Made by a program: the position numbers and the translations under genes
Notes under the pieces: generated by a model
The model's database searches: none
The model's input: the letters and a program-made list of their open reading frames with translations, nothing else
Told to the model about the DNA's origin: nothing
Shown: positions 1 through 14,131 of the stretch, one piece after another
Numbering within the stretch: position 1 is the stretch's first letter
Layout: each line of letters begins with the position of its first letter
Source: Terana coerulea
Taxonomy: Eukaryota > Basidiomycota > Agaricomycetes > Polyporales > Phanerochaetaceae
Length of the DNA: 64,000 bases
Direction of reading: 5' to 3'
Assembly (NCBI GenBank): GCA_024811115.1
Contig: JAKOGH010001110.1
Location: forward strand, 62,001-126,000

Positions 1-342
1 GCGTGTACCAGAGTAGTAGTTGGGCAATAGGATAGTCGGATACCATTCCTCCTCTCACTCGTCAGTCAGTTAGACTCGTCGGCCAGTCCTCCCTGTGACC
101 GGGGAGTCGAGAACGGTCTGAGAAAACTCGGACTATTGCGATCAGTCGGAGATTGAAACCTCGCTGTCCGCGTTTGGCAAGGTGTCGGCGTGCTTGCGCT
201 CGCCATTGAAGCTGGCGGTCTACGTGTTCTCCACAACTGGACCGTCTCGTGTCTCCGCCCTATCTCTTCAAAAACGGCTCCCGGAGGTGGTGGTCCAGGT
301 CGACGCACGACAGAGGCTTCGACCCGGTCCAGGACTCCAGCC

Positions 343-3300
343 ATGGACAACCCCGCCAATCCCAACATTCATACCATCGTCAAGGCTCAAATCGTCTTCC
401 TACTGTCGACCTTGACCGAGGAGAACTTTGAGCGGAACCAAGTCGAAATACGATCTGTGCGTATTCTGCACCTTTCGTGTTACATCTGGCCGTATGCTCA
501 CTGGTGTCTTGGGGGATGCCGTAGCTGTCCGAACAACATGGCATCGAGACCTATTTGCACTTCATCCGCCGTCTCATCGTCCACTCCAGCCCGCGAATCT
601 CATCTGCAGCTCCCCCTCTTCATTTGACCCCTCTTCCGCCCTAACGTTCCGCCTGCTCGTCCAAGAGGTTCAACGCCTGGCACGCGACCCTTTCCTAGCA
701 GACCGCTTCAGAGATGGTGTCGATAAAGGCGAGGGGGAAGCGTTCCGCAACTTCGACTTGCTGCGCTTTGTGGACAGGGTCGGATTACGGCCACTTGAGC
801 GGCTCATCCTCGCGTCGTCGATCGCGGCAGCCCCCACGCGACGAGAGCTCTCCAACACGGCGGTCAATATTGTGCGTATGGACTTCGAGAACGCGGTCCT
901 AGCCTTATGCCAGCATCCATCGTTCGACCACGCCGATCTGTCCCCCAATCAGGTGGCGAAGTTGATGTCCAATTTGCTCTGCGAGGCCCCGACCGACGGA
1001 CCCATCCTGGACGCGACGCAGCGACAGGCTCTGATCATGGCGGCGCAGACAAAGTATGGCTCAGAAATTGTCTTGCCGGTGCTGCAGCGCATACTGCCCA
1101 CCATTCAGTACGTGGCATCTTCAGGCGCGTAGTTGATTTGAAACTGACGCCACTTCGTGCAGTCTTCAACCGAACGCGACTTTAGTACAGCTGATGATTC
1201 AACTTGGACCTGAAATGACCGGCGACTCTGACGTTGTTTTGGCCTTGCTGGCCCGCTTTGGGATGTCAGAGGCCACTCCTCCCCAAGATGAACAAGTGAT
1301 CGACATTGTTTCTCACTTATCGCGACTTGCAGCTGCAGCTAAAGAGCCGGTTTCGGTTGATGTGGCGAGTCTAGTGCGTAGCCTGTCCGCTCTGGTAAGT
1401 TCTCCGTGGTGCAATACCGATTCCCCTCTAACGCTATGACAGAACCCCCTACTTGATTGGGCAACCGTAATTCAAGCATTCGACTGGCCGGATCGCCACG
1501 GGATAGAAACCTTCACGCTGAAACTGCTCATCGCCATTCTGCTCAACTGCCCTATTGACGCGGAGCATCACGCGGTCTCTGGGTTCTGGCAGACTTGGCA
1601 GAACCCGCTATACCAGCTCCGTCTGCTTGATGCCCTACTGTCCCTTCCAAGCGACACCTTCAACTTTGTCAACCTTCCAGGCCGACGGGTCGTATCAACC
1701 GAGGACATTCCTGCCACCAGCCCTACCATTAAAGCTCTGGCCGCAAACGTGCAAGGTCATACATGGAACTCTCTCGACCTGTTCGAGGTTCTCGTCCGCC
1801 TGGCCGGCTCTGAGTCCCTGGAAGTCCGCTCATTCGTCAAGGATATGTTGGAGAAAGCGCTGAAAATCAGTGCTGAGATCGTCCAGATGGGTCTTCTGCA
1901 AGTCGCTGTGAGTTGCAATCAGGTTCAATGGGATGTCCGTGATTAACGCCTCTTTCAGGGTCTGCCTTGGAGTGAGATTCGCGTCGAATACTCTCAGCGG
2001 CTACTCGCAATGTTCCTTCAGGGCCACCCAAACCACCAGCTTGTCTTCATGAGGATATGGCAAATCGAACCGCAATACTTACTGAACGCATTGAGAGATT
2101 TCTATGACGAGAAACCTTTGAACATCACGCGCATCCTCGATGTTGCCCAAGATTTGAAGGTAAGCGACGCGTTATAAACGTTCAGAAACTCGCTCTTACT
2201 GTCGCTTGTAGATCCTCGATCATCTTCTCGAAAGCCGACCTTGGTCGTTCTCTTTGGACGTTGCTGCCCTGGCCTCACGTCGTGAATACTTGAATCTGGA
2301 CAAGTGGTTGGCAGATAACGTGACCGCTCACGGCGCCGACTTTTGCACGGTGTGATCGCGTTCTTGGACATCAAGATGGAGAATGAGAAGGCCGCTCGTC
2401 TCTCTGAACAAGGCGAGCATGGACGCACGATGCCGATGAGCCCGCAGACGGTAGCTATATTCTTGCGGGTGCTTCGTGCAAAGTAAGTGCCCGAATGTGG
2501 TGATATCTCTATTCAACGCTCATCTTACTTCTTCTAGCTCGAACACCATGCATGAAAGCGACGTAGACTACTGCCTCGAAGTCCGCAATGCGTGCTTGCA
2601 AATCCACCCTCGCCTCATGAACCTTTCCCCTAGCACTGAAGTCGAACCTGGATTTTCTGTCGTGACGTACGCCCAGGAGATCGAAGCGGAGGTTGACAAC
2701 GTCTACAAGCAGATGTACGACGAACACATTGCCATCGACGAAGTCATCGCCCTACTGCAGCGAAACAAGACCTCCAACAACCCTCGCGACCACGAGATCT
2801 TCTCTTGTATGCTGCACTTCCTGTTTGACGAGTACAAGTTCTTCCAGGCGTACTATCCTCCTCGGGAACTGGCCATGACTGGCTACCTCTTCGGCTCGCT
2901 CATTCAATTCCAACTTGTCGATTATATCCCACTTGGTGTCGCCATCCGTTACGTCCTTGATGCACTGAACTGCCCTCCGGAGAGCAACCTCTTCAAGTTC
3001 GGTCTGCAAGCTCTCGTACGCTTCGAATCACGGTTGTCCGAATGGCAGCCCCTGTGCCACGCTTTGTCAAAGATTCCCGGCCTTCTGGAAGCTCGGCCAG
3101 AGCTCGTCAATGTTCTCAACCGCGCGATTAGCATGGGCGGAGACGGGTCAGCCAATCCTGCGGACCTTCGAAGCCTGACTGGCGCTCTTCCGGAAACACC
3201 TCCGACATTCACCTCCATTCGACCTGATGCGGGAGAGGGTGAGACGGAAGTGCCGCCCGAGGAGGTCTCGGACAAGATTCTATTCATTGTCAACAATCTC

Positions 3301-6300
3301 GCCCCGTCGAACTTCGACTCCAAATTGGTCGATATGCGAGAGCAGTTCCAAGAGCAGTACTCGAAGTGGTTCGCCAACTACCTGGTCGACCAGCGGGTCA
3401 GCACCGAGCCAAACAATCACCAGCTGTACCTGCGCTTCCTCGACGCTCTCAATCTGAAGGTGCTCTTCAATTACGTCCTGCACGAAACGTTCGTCAAGTC
3501 CGCCGTTCTTCTCAACTCCGAGAAGACCTTGCATATCACTTCGGAGCGCACTATCTTGAAGAACGTCGGCGCCTGGCTCGGCAGCATTACCTTAGCACGG
3601 GACCGCCCCATCAAGCACAAGAACTTGTCGTTCAAGGATCTGCTCATTGAGGGCTACGAGAACGGCAGGCTCATCGTTGCTATTCCGTTTGTCTGCAAGA
3701 CGCTCGAGCCTTGCGCTAGGTCCAAAGTCTTCAGACCGCCTAACCCCTGGCTCATGGCGGTCGTCTCGCTACTTGCCGAGTTGTACCACTTTGCCGAGCT
3801 CAAGCTCAATCTCAAGTTCGAGATCGAAGTGCTCTGCAAGAGTCTCGACATCGACCTCGATTCCGTCCCAGCTTCAAACATCCTTCGCACCCGCCCCCTG
3901 ACCGACTCTGGACCCCAGCTTCCCGACTATGTGACCGACATCGACTCCTTGCCTATGGGTGGTTACGATCCTCAAATCCAAGGCGACAACCAAGTCATTC
4001 CTATCGGCCCCAGCAGTCCTACAGAGTCGCAGCGCGCCTTGGGAGCACATATCGAGAATATTTTGGTCAACATCTTGCCGTTGGTCACTGTCAACCCGGC
4101 CCTGGCTCCTATGAACACGAACCAGTCCTTCAAGCGGGCTGTCACTATGGCTGTCGACCGCGCTATCCGAGAGGTTTGTCGCATTCTATGCATGTGAGAG
4201 CAGGCCGCTGACCCCAAATTCTCCAGATTATCGTGCCGGTTGTTGAACGATCGGTTACAATTGCTGGCATTTCTACTCGAGAACTTGTACTGAAGGACTT
4301 CGTCACGGAGCAAAGCGACGACAAGCTGCGTCTGGCTGGCAGGCAAATGAGCCAGAAGTTGGCTGGAAGTCTCGCGCAGGTAACATGCAAGGAGCCGCTG
4401 AGGAGCAATCTCGCTAGCCACCTCCGTCTGTTCCTGAACGATTTCGGGTTTTCTGAGGTTTGTAAATACCTCAGATCGGGGAGTCGTACTCATCAATATT
4501 TTCTTACAGCCCATGGTCACGGAAGAGGTTCTCGCGCTGCTCGTGAACGATAACGTTGATATTGCTTGCCAGGCAATCGAGAAAGCGGCCATGGATAAGG
4601 CAGCTGCCGAAGTAGATGACGCCTTCGCCGCTCATTTCGAGTCTCGCAGACGCCATCGCGAGGTATGTCCAAGTTATTTACAGAGATAGAACGAAGTGTT
4701 GACTCCAGGTTTGCAGCAACGACCTGGGACAACCGTTTTGGGATCCTGCTATTACAACATCTGTGCAGCTGAACCTTCCCGATCCTCTCCGCATCAGGCC
4801 CACCGGCGTGCAGCCTATTCAAGCGGCTGTCTATGACGACTTCGGTGAGTGTTTGTATACTCCCACCATCGGTCAATGAGTGACCGTCCTGTACAGATGG
4901 TAAGAGACGTGTGGGCACAACCAGCCGGCCAGGTTCCACAGGTGCATATGGCCGCATCGAATCGTTGCCTTCCCATTACGACCCTTCGCCATTGCCAGAC
5001 ACGCAAGATCAGGACGGGCTGTCCCATGCCGACGCCATGGATCGGTTCAATGTAAGCGAAATAGAGTACCTTATCTCGTAGCCATGACTGACTCAATAAA
5101 TCACAGGCCCTTGTCAAGGATTTGGAAGCTGTTCTACCGCAGCTTCCCATGCAGTCCCTCGCAGCACTGCCGCCAAACCATGACATCCGCCAGTTGCTCC
5201 GCCAGATTCTGTATTTGGCCGGCACGTCGATTGATCGTCAGCGCACACCGCTGTTGATGTCCCAGAAGATTGTCCAACTCTTGTACAAGACCGCTTCCCA
5301 GCTGGGTCGCGAGATCTATGTCGCGCTGCTCGATGAGCTGTGCCATACGTTCGAGGATGTCGCGAAGGAGGCCATCACTTGGTTGATCTACGCCGAGGAT
5401 GAAGTACGTACACGTACATCAATATGTTTGCGGACACTACTAACTTCCTATCACAGCGCAAGTTCAACATACCGGTCACGGTCACGCTGCTACGAAGCGG
5501 TCTTGTCAGCGTTCAGCAGCAGGATCAGCAGCTTGCGAAGTTCCTCTACACGGATTCCCGACCTTCCTTGCTCACTTTCTCTGCGGGTCTGATTCGTGAA
5601 TGCCTGTCCAGCGACCCGCCAGTTGCATCTCAGGGCCAGTTCTCTTTGACTCTTGAAATCTTGATGCAATTGGCGCAAGGTGGAAAGGTCAACGACGAGT
5701 AAGCACCAGATCTCTCTGCACAAACATAACCTAATTCCTCGCAGAGTTCACAGATTGCTGGACGACTTGCGGGGTGTCCGCAGGCCCTCGATTCAGACGC
5801 CCTCTGATACTGAAATCGCAAGGCAAGCGTCAACGAAGCCGGAGAATGACTTGCTCAGGGAGAAGTTGTTCATCTGGTTCCAGCAATGGGTCAACATCTA
5901 TCAGCGCTCTCATTCACCTGAGAAGTCGTTCGTGCCGTTCATCAACCAGCTGACGAAGCAAGGGATCCTGAAGGTCGAGGACGTCTCCTCGTTCTTCTTC
6001 AGGGTTTGCGCGGAATCGAGCGTCAACAGCTACGTCAAGTGTATTAGCAATGGGCAGTTCGACTATGCGTTCCAGGCCCTCGATGCGATGTCAAGGCTTA
6101 TCGTCTACATCATCAAGTACCACGGCGATGCATCCGGCCAAAACAACGAGCAGGCCAAGGTCCACTACCTCACGAAGATTCTATCTATCGTCGTGTTGGT
6201 GTTGGCCAGTATGCACGAGGAGCAAGGCTTGGCATTCCCGCAGAAGCCGTTCTTCCGCTTCTTCTCGAGCTTATTGAACGACCTTCATGCCATTGAAAGT

Positions 6301-7578
6301 AGTTTGGGCTCTGTTTACTTCCAGCTACTCCTTGCTGTCGGGTAAGTGTCTTGACGTTCTACGAAGATTACGCTACTTACTCTTTTGCAATAGTGACACG
6401 TTTAGCTCGCTCCAGCCGACCTACTTCCCCGGATTCGCGTTCTCGTGGATGAGCCTCATTTCCCACAGGCTCTTCATGCCAAAGCTGCTTCTCTCTGAGA
6501 ACCGCGAGGTAAGGTTCCGTTTAGTTTCAACACAGTGCCGGGATTAACTAGTGGCTGCAGGGCTGGTCTTCCTTCTACCGGCTGCTACTTGCACTCTTCA
6601 AGTTCCTAGCGCCGTTCCTGAAGGCATCGGATCTTCAAAACGCAACACGGGACCTGTACCGCGGCTCGCTACGCCTGCTTCTCGTCCTGCTGCACGACTT
6701 TCCCGAGTTCCTGAGTGAATATTACTTCTCACTCTGTGACATCATCCCCCTTCACTGCATCCAGCTGCGCAACATCATACTGAGCGCCTTCCCTCCTGAC
6801 ATCATACTTCCCGACCCTCACCTTCGTAACGTCCAGTTTGATTCCATCCCGGAGATGGGCCCGATACCCCCGTCTTGTCGGACTTCGCCTCCATTCTGAA
6901 AACTGGAGACCTTCGTACCTATTTGGACCAGTATCTTTTAAACCGCGGATCTCCTTCCTTCCTCTCCTCGCTGAAGGACCGTCTGCTCGTCCCCCCCAGC
7001 GACGGTTCCTCGGACAAATACAACCTGCCACTCCTGAACGCGCTCGTGATGTACACCGGTGTGTCCTCCGTCGCTCAAGCGAAGGCGAGGAGCGGAAGCT
7101 CTCTATTTGTGGCAAGCGACCCCGGTGTACTTGTACTTCAACACCTTGCAACTAGTCTCGACGTGGAAGGTGAGTTATATCACCACGTGGTGTTGGTCGT
7201 GGTACTCAAAATGTTTTCTAGGTCAACACCATCTCTTGAGTGCTATGGTGCTGCACTTGCGATACCCCAATGCCCATACACATTGGTTCAGCTCATTGAT
7301 GTTGCATCTCTTCGTCCAAGTTCAGGACGACCACTTCAGGGAGATCATGACGAAAGTTCTTCTCGAGCGCTTCCTCGTACACCGCCCTCACCCTTGGGGA
7401 GCTTTGGTGATGTTCATCGAGCTTCTCCGCAACCCCAAGTACGACTTCTGGAACCAAGAGTTCATCCGCATCGCTCCTGAAGTTACGCTGTTGCTCGAAA
7501 CTGTACGTGCACTGTTCACTTGCGCGTAGATAGTCGCTGACCGTCCTCCAGGTCGCAAGGTCCATCTTCCAACCCTAG
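343..7578 (+). CDS. NOT1: CCR4-NOT complex scaffold subunit NOT1
   Basis: NOT1 is the large scaffold of the CCR4-NOT deadenylase, which shortens mRNA poly(A) tails and represses translation. The start is the ATG of MDNPANPNIH. The gene has many short introns and ends at TAG after ARSIFQP; about 2,000-2,100 residues agree with the family. Helical N-terminal repeats are followed by the CAF1-binding MIF4G region (about 3250-3870, with KWFANYLVDQRVSTEPNNH), the DUF3819 region (about 4040-4670, with VPVVERSVTIAGISTRELV) and the C-terminal NOT1 domain that binds NOT2/NOT3 (about 5750-7570, with LLERFLVHRPHPWGALVMFI). Two single-base breaks interrupt the frame: one T is missing in the run at 2341-2344, and one C in the run at 6867-6871. 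Both flanks remain clearly homologous, and NOT1 is essential in yeast, so I read these as sequence errors. Confidence 0.95.
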
Positions 7579-7909
7579 ACTGTTGCCGCTATCGTCGTCG
7601 CTATCTGTTCTATATATCCGCTTGTCCTCTCATCTTTGGGTTTTGTTCTCATCGCAATTGTATTGTAACAAGACGATCAGTATCCCATGTTTCAAAAGGC
7701 ACTCGCAGCCAACTTTCGAACTTTGCTTACCGTCGGGCCGTAGCATCCCAGACTAGTACTAGTGCTTATCCTACGCATGTCTCTGTATATCCTCTGTAGT
7801 ACACCCCTCATACCGTAATTTAGAATGATGACATTCCAGCATTCCAGGACCAGTTATTACCCCATACTCTAGAGGGTTCATTGTGAGCTTGGATAAAATG
7901 CACGGAGTG

Positions 7910-10900
7910 TTATACGCACCCTGCCGCCTCTACGCCGCCTGCACCCATCTTGTCCGCTTGCTCTGATAGCACCACCCAGTCAGGAACGGGCACTCCCGTG
8001 CGAAGAGGGAACAGTCGCAAAGCTCTCTCCAGTCCGACCGCTGAGTCCGCGTATAAAACAAGCATCAACCCGGCTGAAGACGTCGGATGGGGATGGAGGA
8101 ATATGGCTGATGAATTCCCGGATATCGGTTTGCCATTCAAGATTAGGGAGGAAGCATCGTCGCTCAAGCGGAACGGCGTTCGTGCCTTGGCTAGTTCGGC
8201 TTGCAAGAATGCGTTGCTGGCGCTGCCGATAACCACAACGTTGCCTTCGCTGAACTTCCCGTCAGCGATGGATGAGCTCGCTTCTGAGGCCTGCTGGATG
8301 TTCACGTCCAGCTTGAAGTACACGTCGAGGTCGTGGGCAAGTCGAATGGCCGCGTGAAGAAGACTGCTCTCTTCTCTGTGATCGGCGTCCGGTATGACGA
8401 TCGTTATTGGACCGGAGGAAGACAGGAAAGCGGATATGCGTCCAGATGGTTGTATACTGGAAGCCGCAGATGCGCTTTCTGAAAGACGGGGTAGTAGCTG
8501 CATGACGTCCCACTGTTCTTCATTCCTGGTAAATACCAGCTCGTGCGGCCCGCGAACCTAGGCGCGAAGTGAACGATTGGTTGTCTACCGTGATGTGAGG
8601 GGCGTGCTCGTTGGGATGTAGGTGCAACGAAAAGGCTTGGACGTTGCGGGGCGAGACCCGTGTGACACCCTTGTCATCGATTTCTACGGTAAGTCGAGCC
8701 AGTCTTGCAATGAATGGTTAATATTTTGAAAGTATTACATAGGCGCCGCTGCCTTACCGACCAGGAGTATCCAACGCAAGGATACGATAGCCGTACAGAG
8801 TACCGCTCTCAGATGGAACGGCGACAGTCAAGATGAAAGACCGGGGAGGTATTCTCTCAACATGCGCGTCCTGCAGTCTGGCATCGATGAAGGCCTGTGT
8901 GTGTTCGTTTGCAAACGCCGTGGTGTAGCAGTGCGGCTGACCAGGATCTTCTCTGAACCTAACGCGGTGGTTAGGAGGTCAACGCGCGGTCATCATAATG
9001 GTGATGCCTACGTGACATTAGCCTCCGGATTCCATGTCTTCAGGGTGTCAACCAAAGTGCGAGTGTGCCAAACAGGCACATTCTCGTCATCGCCGCTGTG
9101 ATAAGGTTGATTAGTTGAGAACTGTGTATGAACGTAACAAGGCGTACATACCCATGTATAGCCAATATTGGGACATTCGCAAGATTAGTTAAAAATAAAT
9201 CATTGTCGTCCGGTGTCAAAGACGACTCTAGCACGGTTCGCAGGAATGGATCTACGAAATGCGCTGATCTGTCCCATATCAACATGCGTGACTTATTCCA
9301 ATAGACCCGTGAATGAACGGCGCACCTTGATTGATGTAGAGGTACGTATGCCTGAGATTTAACGTACCCTGCGGCGGGGACAGCTTTAACAAGAAATGAG
9401 TTGGCAGTCGAGCAGATGAGTGATGAGTTACCAACCTGCAATAATCCTATCAGGGTGTCTTGCGGCTACATGCCACGTTCCCTGGCCTCCGTTAGAGTGC
9501 CCCAGCAGTATGACCCGTGTGTCGGAGGGAAATTGCCATGAACGCCAATCGTCCTTGCGCTGCAATATCGAAGCAAGGGCTTCGACGGTTTGCCAGGCTT
9601 CTGTTGTGCTGGGCCCGTGCCAGTCCAGGCCCTGAGATTTAAATCAATCTCTTGTGTTCCGTCGAGACCGAGAGAGCACGTACCCATTCCGTGCGTCCTG
9701 TAGGAACAATCAGCCAGGTTTTCCTCTGTCGCGGAGGTGCGCATTCCCAGAAAGCGAGGTCTAAGATGTTCACGCCGGCTCCATCTTAGAAATAGAGATT
9801 ACGTCAATCGCGCAGTGAGGAGCAAGTGGTAAGACCTACGAAGGAACAGAAGTGGCGGGAGAGCCATCTCATCATTGTGCTCCTTAGGGGGTACCGCAAC
9901 AAAAGCCGTAGGGATGGAAGTAGCAAAGAAGTACGTCGCGATGATGGGGGTCAAATCGGCGGGATTCCATGATGGTAGTTGTGTAATTGGCAAGCTGACG
10001 GGTATTGTGTACGTCTTTTCCGTGGCCGACACCTCAAGCTCAAGAAGGAGCTCGGACTCAGTGAAGGGCGCAGTCTGCGTTAGGATGAGAGGTACGACAC
10101 GGGTTTGCGCGGGGGCAATTCTAGTCTCCTGTAATAACTTGATGCTTATTCCCTACACATGATGTTAGAAACCAAAGGTATTCGCTGAGAGAGTTGACCA
10201 CACCTTTCCAGAAAAGTTGGGTGTGAGCTTAGCGTCGGTAACAGTCCACCAGTCACCTGCACTGTGAAGGCCAATCCCAATGGCACCGCCAAAGGCATAG
10301 CTTTCCACGAAGTTGGGTATAACATTGTGATCCGCTTGAATGCTGAGATTTGTCTTGTGGGCATCCACGCTTACGGTAAAGCTGATTGACAACTTTGGAA
10401 CCTCGCTTCCTGGATCGCCAAACAACCTGATCTGGAGGGTGTCAGTGATACGACCACAATGTACGAGTGCGACCATACTTCGTAGTCGCCGCTGATAAAT
10501 AAATGGTGGTTGGTCGGTCCGTCGCTCGAAGGTGGGACGGGAAGTGGGACAGTGTGGGGCGGGGACTTCGCTAAATCATAAATATTCCCGGCATACCATC
10601 GTGGCACGATGGATTCTGCCGGAGAACTACGAATATCCGTAGCGGGGTATACGGCAAAGAACGAGCCCTGCTTCACGTCCACAGCCAGGTTTGGAGTCTC
10701 GCCAAACTGCGAAGCCTCTGTTGGAGGGTAAACGGTGATTGTCGACCGCAATACGGAGTGATGTTGCAGCGCTGCCCAGCCTTCGGTTGCACGCAGAGAT
10801 GACCAGCTGGGACATTAATATTAAGTTAGAAATAATTATCTACAAGAGTCGTTGGGAAACGTACCGCACGTCAGGAAAGGCGACTTCCAGTAGGCCATTC

Positions 10901-11375
10901 GTGGACGTAGCCTTGGACCAGGTAACTTCTCCTCCGTCCGCATATGCAGAAGACCATGAACGGTTGAAGTCGATCTCTTGAGTCACTGCGCTGCATAAGA
11001 AACAAGTAAAACTGCCTTAAGGTTGACTCACAGTCTATAGGAAAAGACGGCGACAAAAATGCTGTTCCCTGGCTTGGATCGGAAATGGACCTAGTACCTA
11101 AAGGTTTCCGAAGGTGAATTGTTTAGAAAGAGGACAAAATCCATAGGTTCACCCACGTCCCAGTCATCTGAAACAGAAACCTTCCATCCCTGAGTAAGCT
11201 GGTCACTGACAGGGATACTGATTGGTGTTTGTGTCTTTTGGGCAGTGGCGGACATCACTCCGGCGAGAACGAGCAAAAACCAAACGATGTTTGTGGTGTC
11301 TCTAGGGTGTGTCTTAAGGGTGACATCCCACAGCGCGATCACCCCTAATGCCGCCATGATGATGCGAGTCGACAT
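7910..11375 (-). CDS. Prolyl-oligopeptidase-like alpha/beta hydrolase, membrane-anchored or secreted
   Basis: This is a multi-exon gene for a large serine hydrolase of the fungal peptidase S9-like group. The chosen start gives MSTRIIMAALGVIAL, followed by a second hydrophobic stretch (NIVWFLLVLAGVMSATA) that looks like a signal anchor. An upstream in-frame Met (11405) is possible. A beta-rich N-terminal half (about 11300-9850) precedes the hydrolase domain. The nucleophile elbow is LLGHSNGGQGTW (near 9490), the likely acid lies in GGDDENVPVWHTR (near 9080), and the likely histidine in GQPHCYTT (near 8930). The C-terminus is an additional conserved domain. The frame breaks once at the CC pair 8557-8558, where one extra base separates two homologous-looking segments. 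The substrate is unknown; the S9 name rests on fold motifs, not on demonstrated peptidase activity. It converges with NOT1. Confidence 0.75.
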
Positions 11376-11430
11376 TGTCACGGTGTCACTGTTCGCTCGC
11401 CACATCCTCGGGAGTGAAGCGCCCGAGGCG

Positions 11431-11461
11431 CATCAAGTCCGTGAGAAAAAGATGCGCTCAA
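11431..11461 (+). repeat. 31-bp dispersed element, copy 1
   Basis: This 31-bp segment matches 14330-14360 at 28 of 31 positions, in the same orientation. It lies 56 bp upstream of the chosen start of the minus-strand hydrolase. Its function is unknown. Confidence 0.6.
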
Positions 11462-12146
11462 ATACGCCGCGGCGATGGTCGTTGGTCACTCTGACGTCGA
11501 CACTCAGAGTCACTGGCACACTCGACCACTCGAGCTTCAAGCCTCAAACTTCAAAGAAAAGTCTGGAATGAGCGTGCAAGCAGCTTTCGCACATTATTGA
11601 AGAGCTCTGACGATGTGGCGTGCTCTCGCACGTACGACATCCCCGTTCACTGCATCCGCGGACCCCGATAGTGCTCCAGAACTTCATGCTTTTTCTCATG
11701 CTAAACCCTGCAGCGTTCCTCACGGGTCGAGAGAAATAGCGTAAGCACTTTGGCTTCCGATTGCAACAGCCACTCGATTGAGGTTCCTCACATGACACTC
11801 TGTTCCACAGGGTCTGCGGATGTTGCAGTGGTGGCCCTGTAGCTTCTGTCAGGAATTCGCTCGGGATATATCCCGCCGCATATGGTAGCTAACCTCGGTG
11901 CCTCCCCTGATACTTAGCTGCCTTTTGGGGCGGAGTATTTCCCGATGCGAGACATCCCTACTCTGAATGAACAGCTCTCTCGTAAACACATCTCTCACTT
12001 GACATGCATTGCCCAAGGGGAGTCATTACATTACCGTGGGCAAACCAGCCCACGCCGAGCAGGCGCACCAGCTCAAGGGGTATCTGGGGCTTGATATAAT
12101 GCACAATGGTTTCATGGTTTGCACTCGCAACCCCCACTAGTCCACC
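11462..12146. other. Intergenic region, hydrolase to aldehyde dehydrogenase
   Basis: About 0.7 kb lies between divergent genes. Open frames here are short and show no coding character I trust. A shared promoter region is expected, but I see no convincing TATA or binding-site array. Confidence 0.5.
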
Positions 12147-14131
12147 ATGTCACAAATATACACTCACAGCTTCGACACACCCCTGTACAAAGGCAAGGTT
12201 GCTGTCAATACTGGGTTATTCATTGGCAATGAATTTGTGGACCCCAAAGACGCCGCTAGTCCTATTGAGTAAGTGTCATTCCCTTAACTCTTCGACCCTG
12301 CTAATGTTGTCACAGGGTCGTTGATCCTAGTGAGTTGCAGCAGCCTTGAATCGGCTTGTACAACACCGCTCACGCTGTTGCGTTGTAGCCACTGGCAAAA
12401 CTATCACCAGCGTCGCTTCAGCAGGACCGAAGGATGTGGACAAGGCTGTACAGGCTGCACAGAGAGCTTTCAAGACCACCTGGGGCACGAGAGCATCGGG
12501 GACTGAGCGCGCCAAATTACTTTCCAAGCTTGCTGATGCTATTGAGGCGCACATTGACGAATTGGCGGCACTCGAAGTGCTAGACTGTGGTACGTGACAA
12601 GAGCTTGGTGTTTGATCATTTCAGTGATACGCCCTCAGGGAAGCAGTTTCTTCAGGTGAAGACGATGGAAATATTTGAGTCTGTTGGCACGCTCCGGTAC
12701 TATGCCGGGTGGGCTGACAAAGTCTCCGGCAAGACTATCGAGGTGGGTGAGCTCAAGTCCCATACATTGTCATAGCCTGACGCTCTTGCAGACGGATGAG
12801 AACAAGTTCGCGTATACGAGACGTGAACCCATCGGCGTCGTTGCTGCCATCATACCTTGGAACTTTCCTTGTGAGCCTGTGCACATGCTTATGTACAACA
12901 CCTGGAGCTAAACGCTAATTTCCAGTCTTCACTTTGGCTGTAAAACTCGGCCCTGCTCTCGCAGCAGGGAATTGTGTCATCATCAAGCCCTCAGAGATCA
13001 CTCCGCTGAGCATTCTAAAGGCATCCGAGCTTATCATCGAGGCTGGCTTTCCCTCCTGGTGTCGTTAACATTGTTCCTGGCTACGGACATATTGTGGGAC
13101 AAGCAATCGCAGAGCACCATGGGATTGGCAAGGCGTCGCTGACTGGAAGCACTGCCTCAGGACGCCGACTCATGCACGCAGCGGCGGACAGTAACCTCAA
13201 AATGGTCACCTTCGAGTTGGGCGGCAAAACTCCGAACATCATTTTTGACGACGCTGTCCTAGAGCAGGCCGTCAAGTGGACGGGCATGAGCATTTTGTGG
13301 GTACATTTTACGACAGGAGAAGTCGATGCTAACAATAGAACAAAATAGCTACCACGCCGGTCAAGTTTGTACAGCGGGATCTCGTATATTTGTGCAGGAG
13401 CGCATTTACGACGAGTTTATGAAGCATTTCGTTGCGTTCGCAGATGCTATCAAGCCGGGCAGCGGGTTTGACGCCGCGACAAACTACGACCCGGTTACAT
13501 CCAAGGTCCACTTCGATGTAAGTGCCTCCACTCTACGTTTATCGAAGTAAGCCGATTGACATAACTTTTAGCGCGTTATGGGATATATCAAATCAGGCAA
13601 GGAAGCTGGGGCGAAGGTGGTGATCGGCGGGAAGCAGTTGGGCGAACAAGGCTACTTCATCCAGCCCACGATTTTTACCGAAGTCACCACCGAGATGAAA
13701 ATCATGAAGGAAGAGATCTTCGGGCCCGTCGCAGTCGTCGTGAAGTTCAAAGACGAAGCCGAGGTCATCGAGAAGGCCAACGAGACACTGTACGGTCTGT
13801 CCGCATGCATCTATACGAAGGATATCACCCGGGCCCATCGAGTCGCTAATGCTCTCGAGTCCGGCAGCGTCTTCGTAAGTATCCTGCTATCCTCAACGCC
13901 TTCGTTAATGCTTGAATGTAACTGCCAAATTGCAGATCAATAGCGCGTCTTCCGCAGATTGGCAGATTCCATTCGGTGGCTACAAACAGTCGGGCTTTGG
14001 GAAGGATCTGGGTGAAGCCGCACTCGAAGAGTAAGTTTGCGACGTCTATTTGGTTAACATCGTGCTCATGCGCTAGTCACAGGTATACGCGTGTGAAGTC
14101 TGTGCATGTTAATCTTGGTTTGAAGTTGTAG
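12147..14131 (+). CDS. Aldehyde dehydrogenase (NAD(P)+-dependent, ALDH superfamily)
   Basis: It oxidises aldehydes to carboxylic acids. The start ATG sits in a good context (CCACCATGT), and translation begins [13 protein letters not shown]. Visible motifs are [13 protein letters not shown] (Rossmann region), GSTASGR (cofactor loop), FELGGKTPN (general-base Glu), GQVCTAGSR (catalytic Cys), EEIFGPV and the C-terminal [15 protein letters not shown]. Length is about 500 residues, normal for the family, with several short introns. One extra C in the CCC at 13051-13053 breaks the frame between IIEAGF and [12 protein letters not shown] and creates a stop. Since similar one-base breaks occur in essential neighbours, it is probably an error. 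A decayed relative lies at 25718-26095. A role in detoxifying P450-derived aldehydes is possible but unproven. Confidence 0.93.

Noticed and set aside
2341..6871. Programmed ribosomal frameshifting in NOT1
   Set aside because: Required shifts occur at plain T and C runs without slippery heptamers or matching sites in other NOT1 genes known to me; sequence error is simpler.
11544..11798. 84-codon minus-strand frame upstream of the ALDH gene
   Set aside because: Cys/Arg-rich, no recognisable motif, no supporting splice signals; likely chance.
13051..13053. ALDH as a pseudogene because of an internal stop
   Set aside because: All catalytic motifs are intact and the only lesion is one base in a C run, the same kind of lesion as in essential NOT1.
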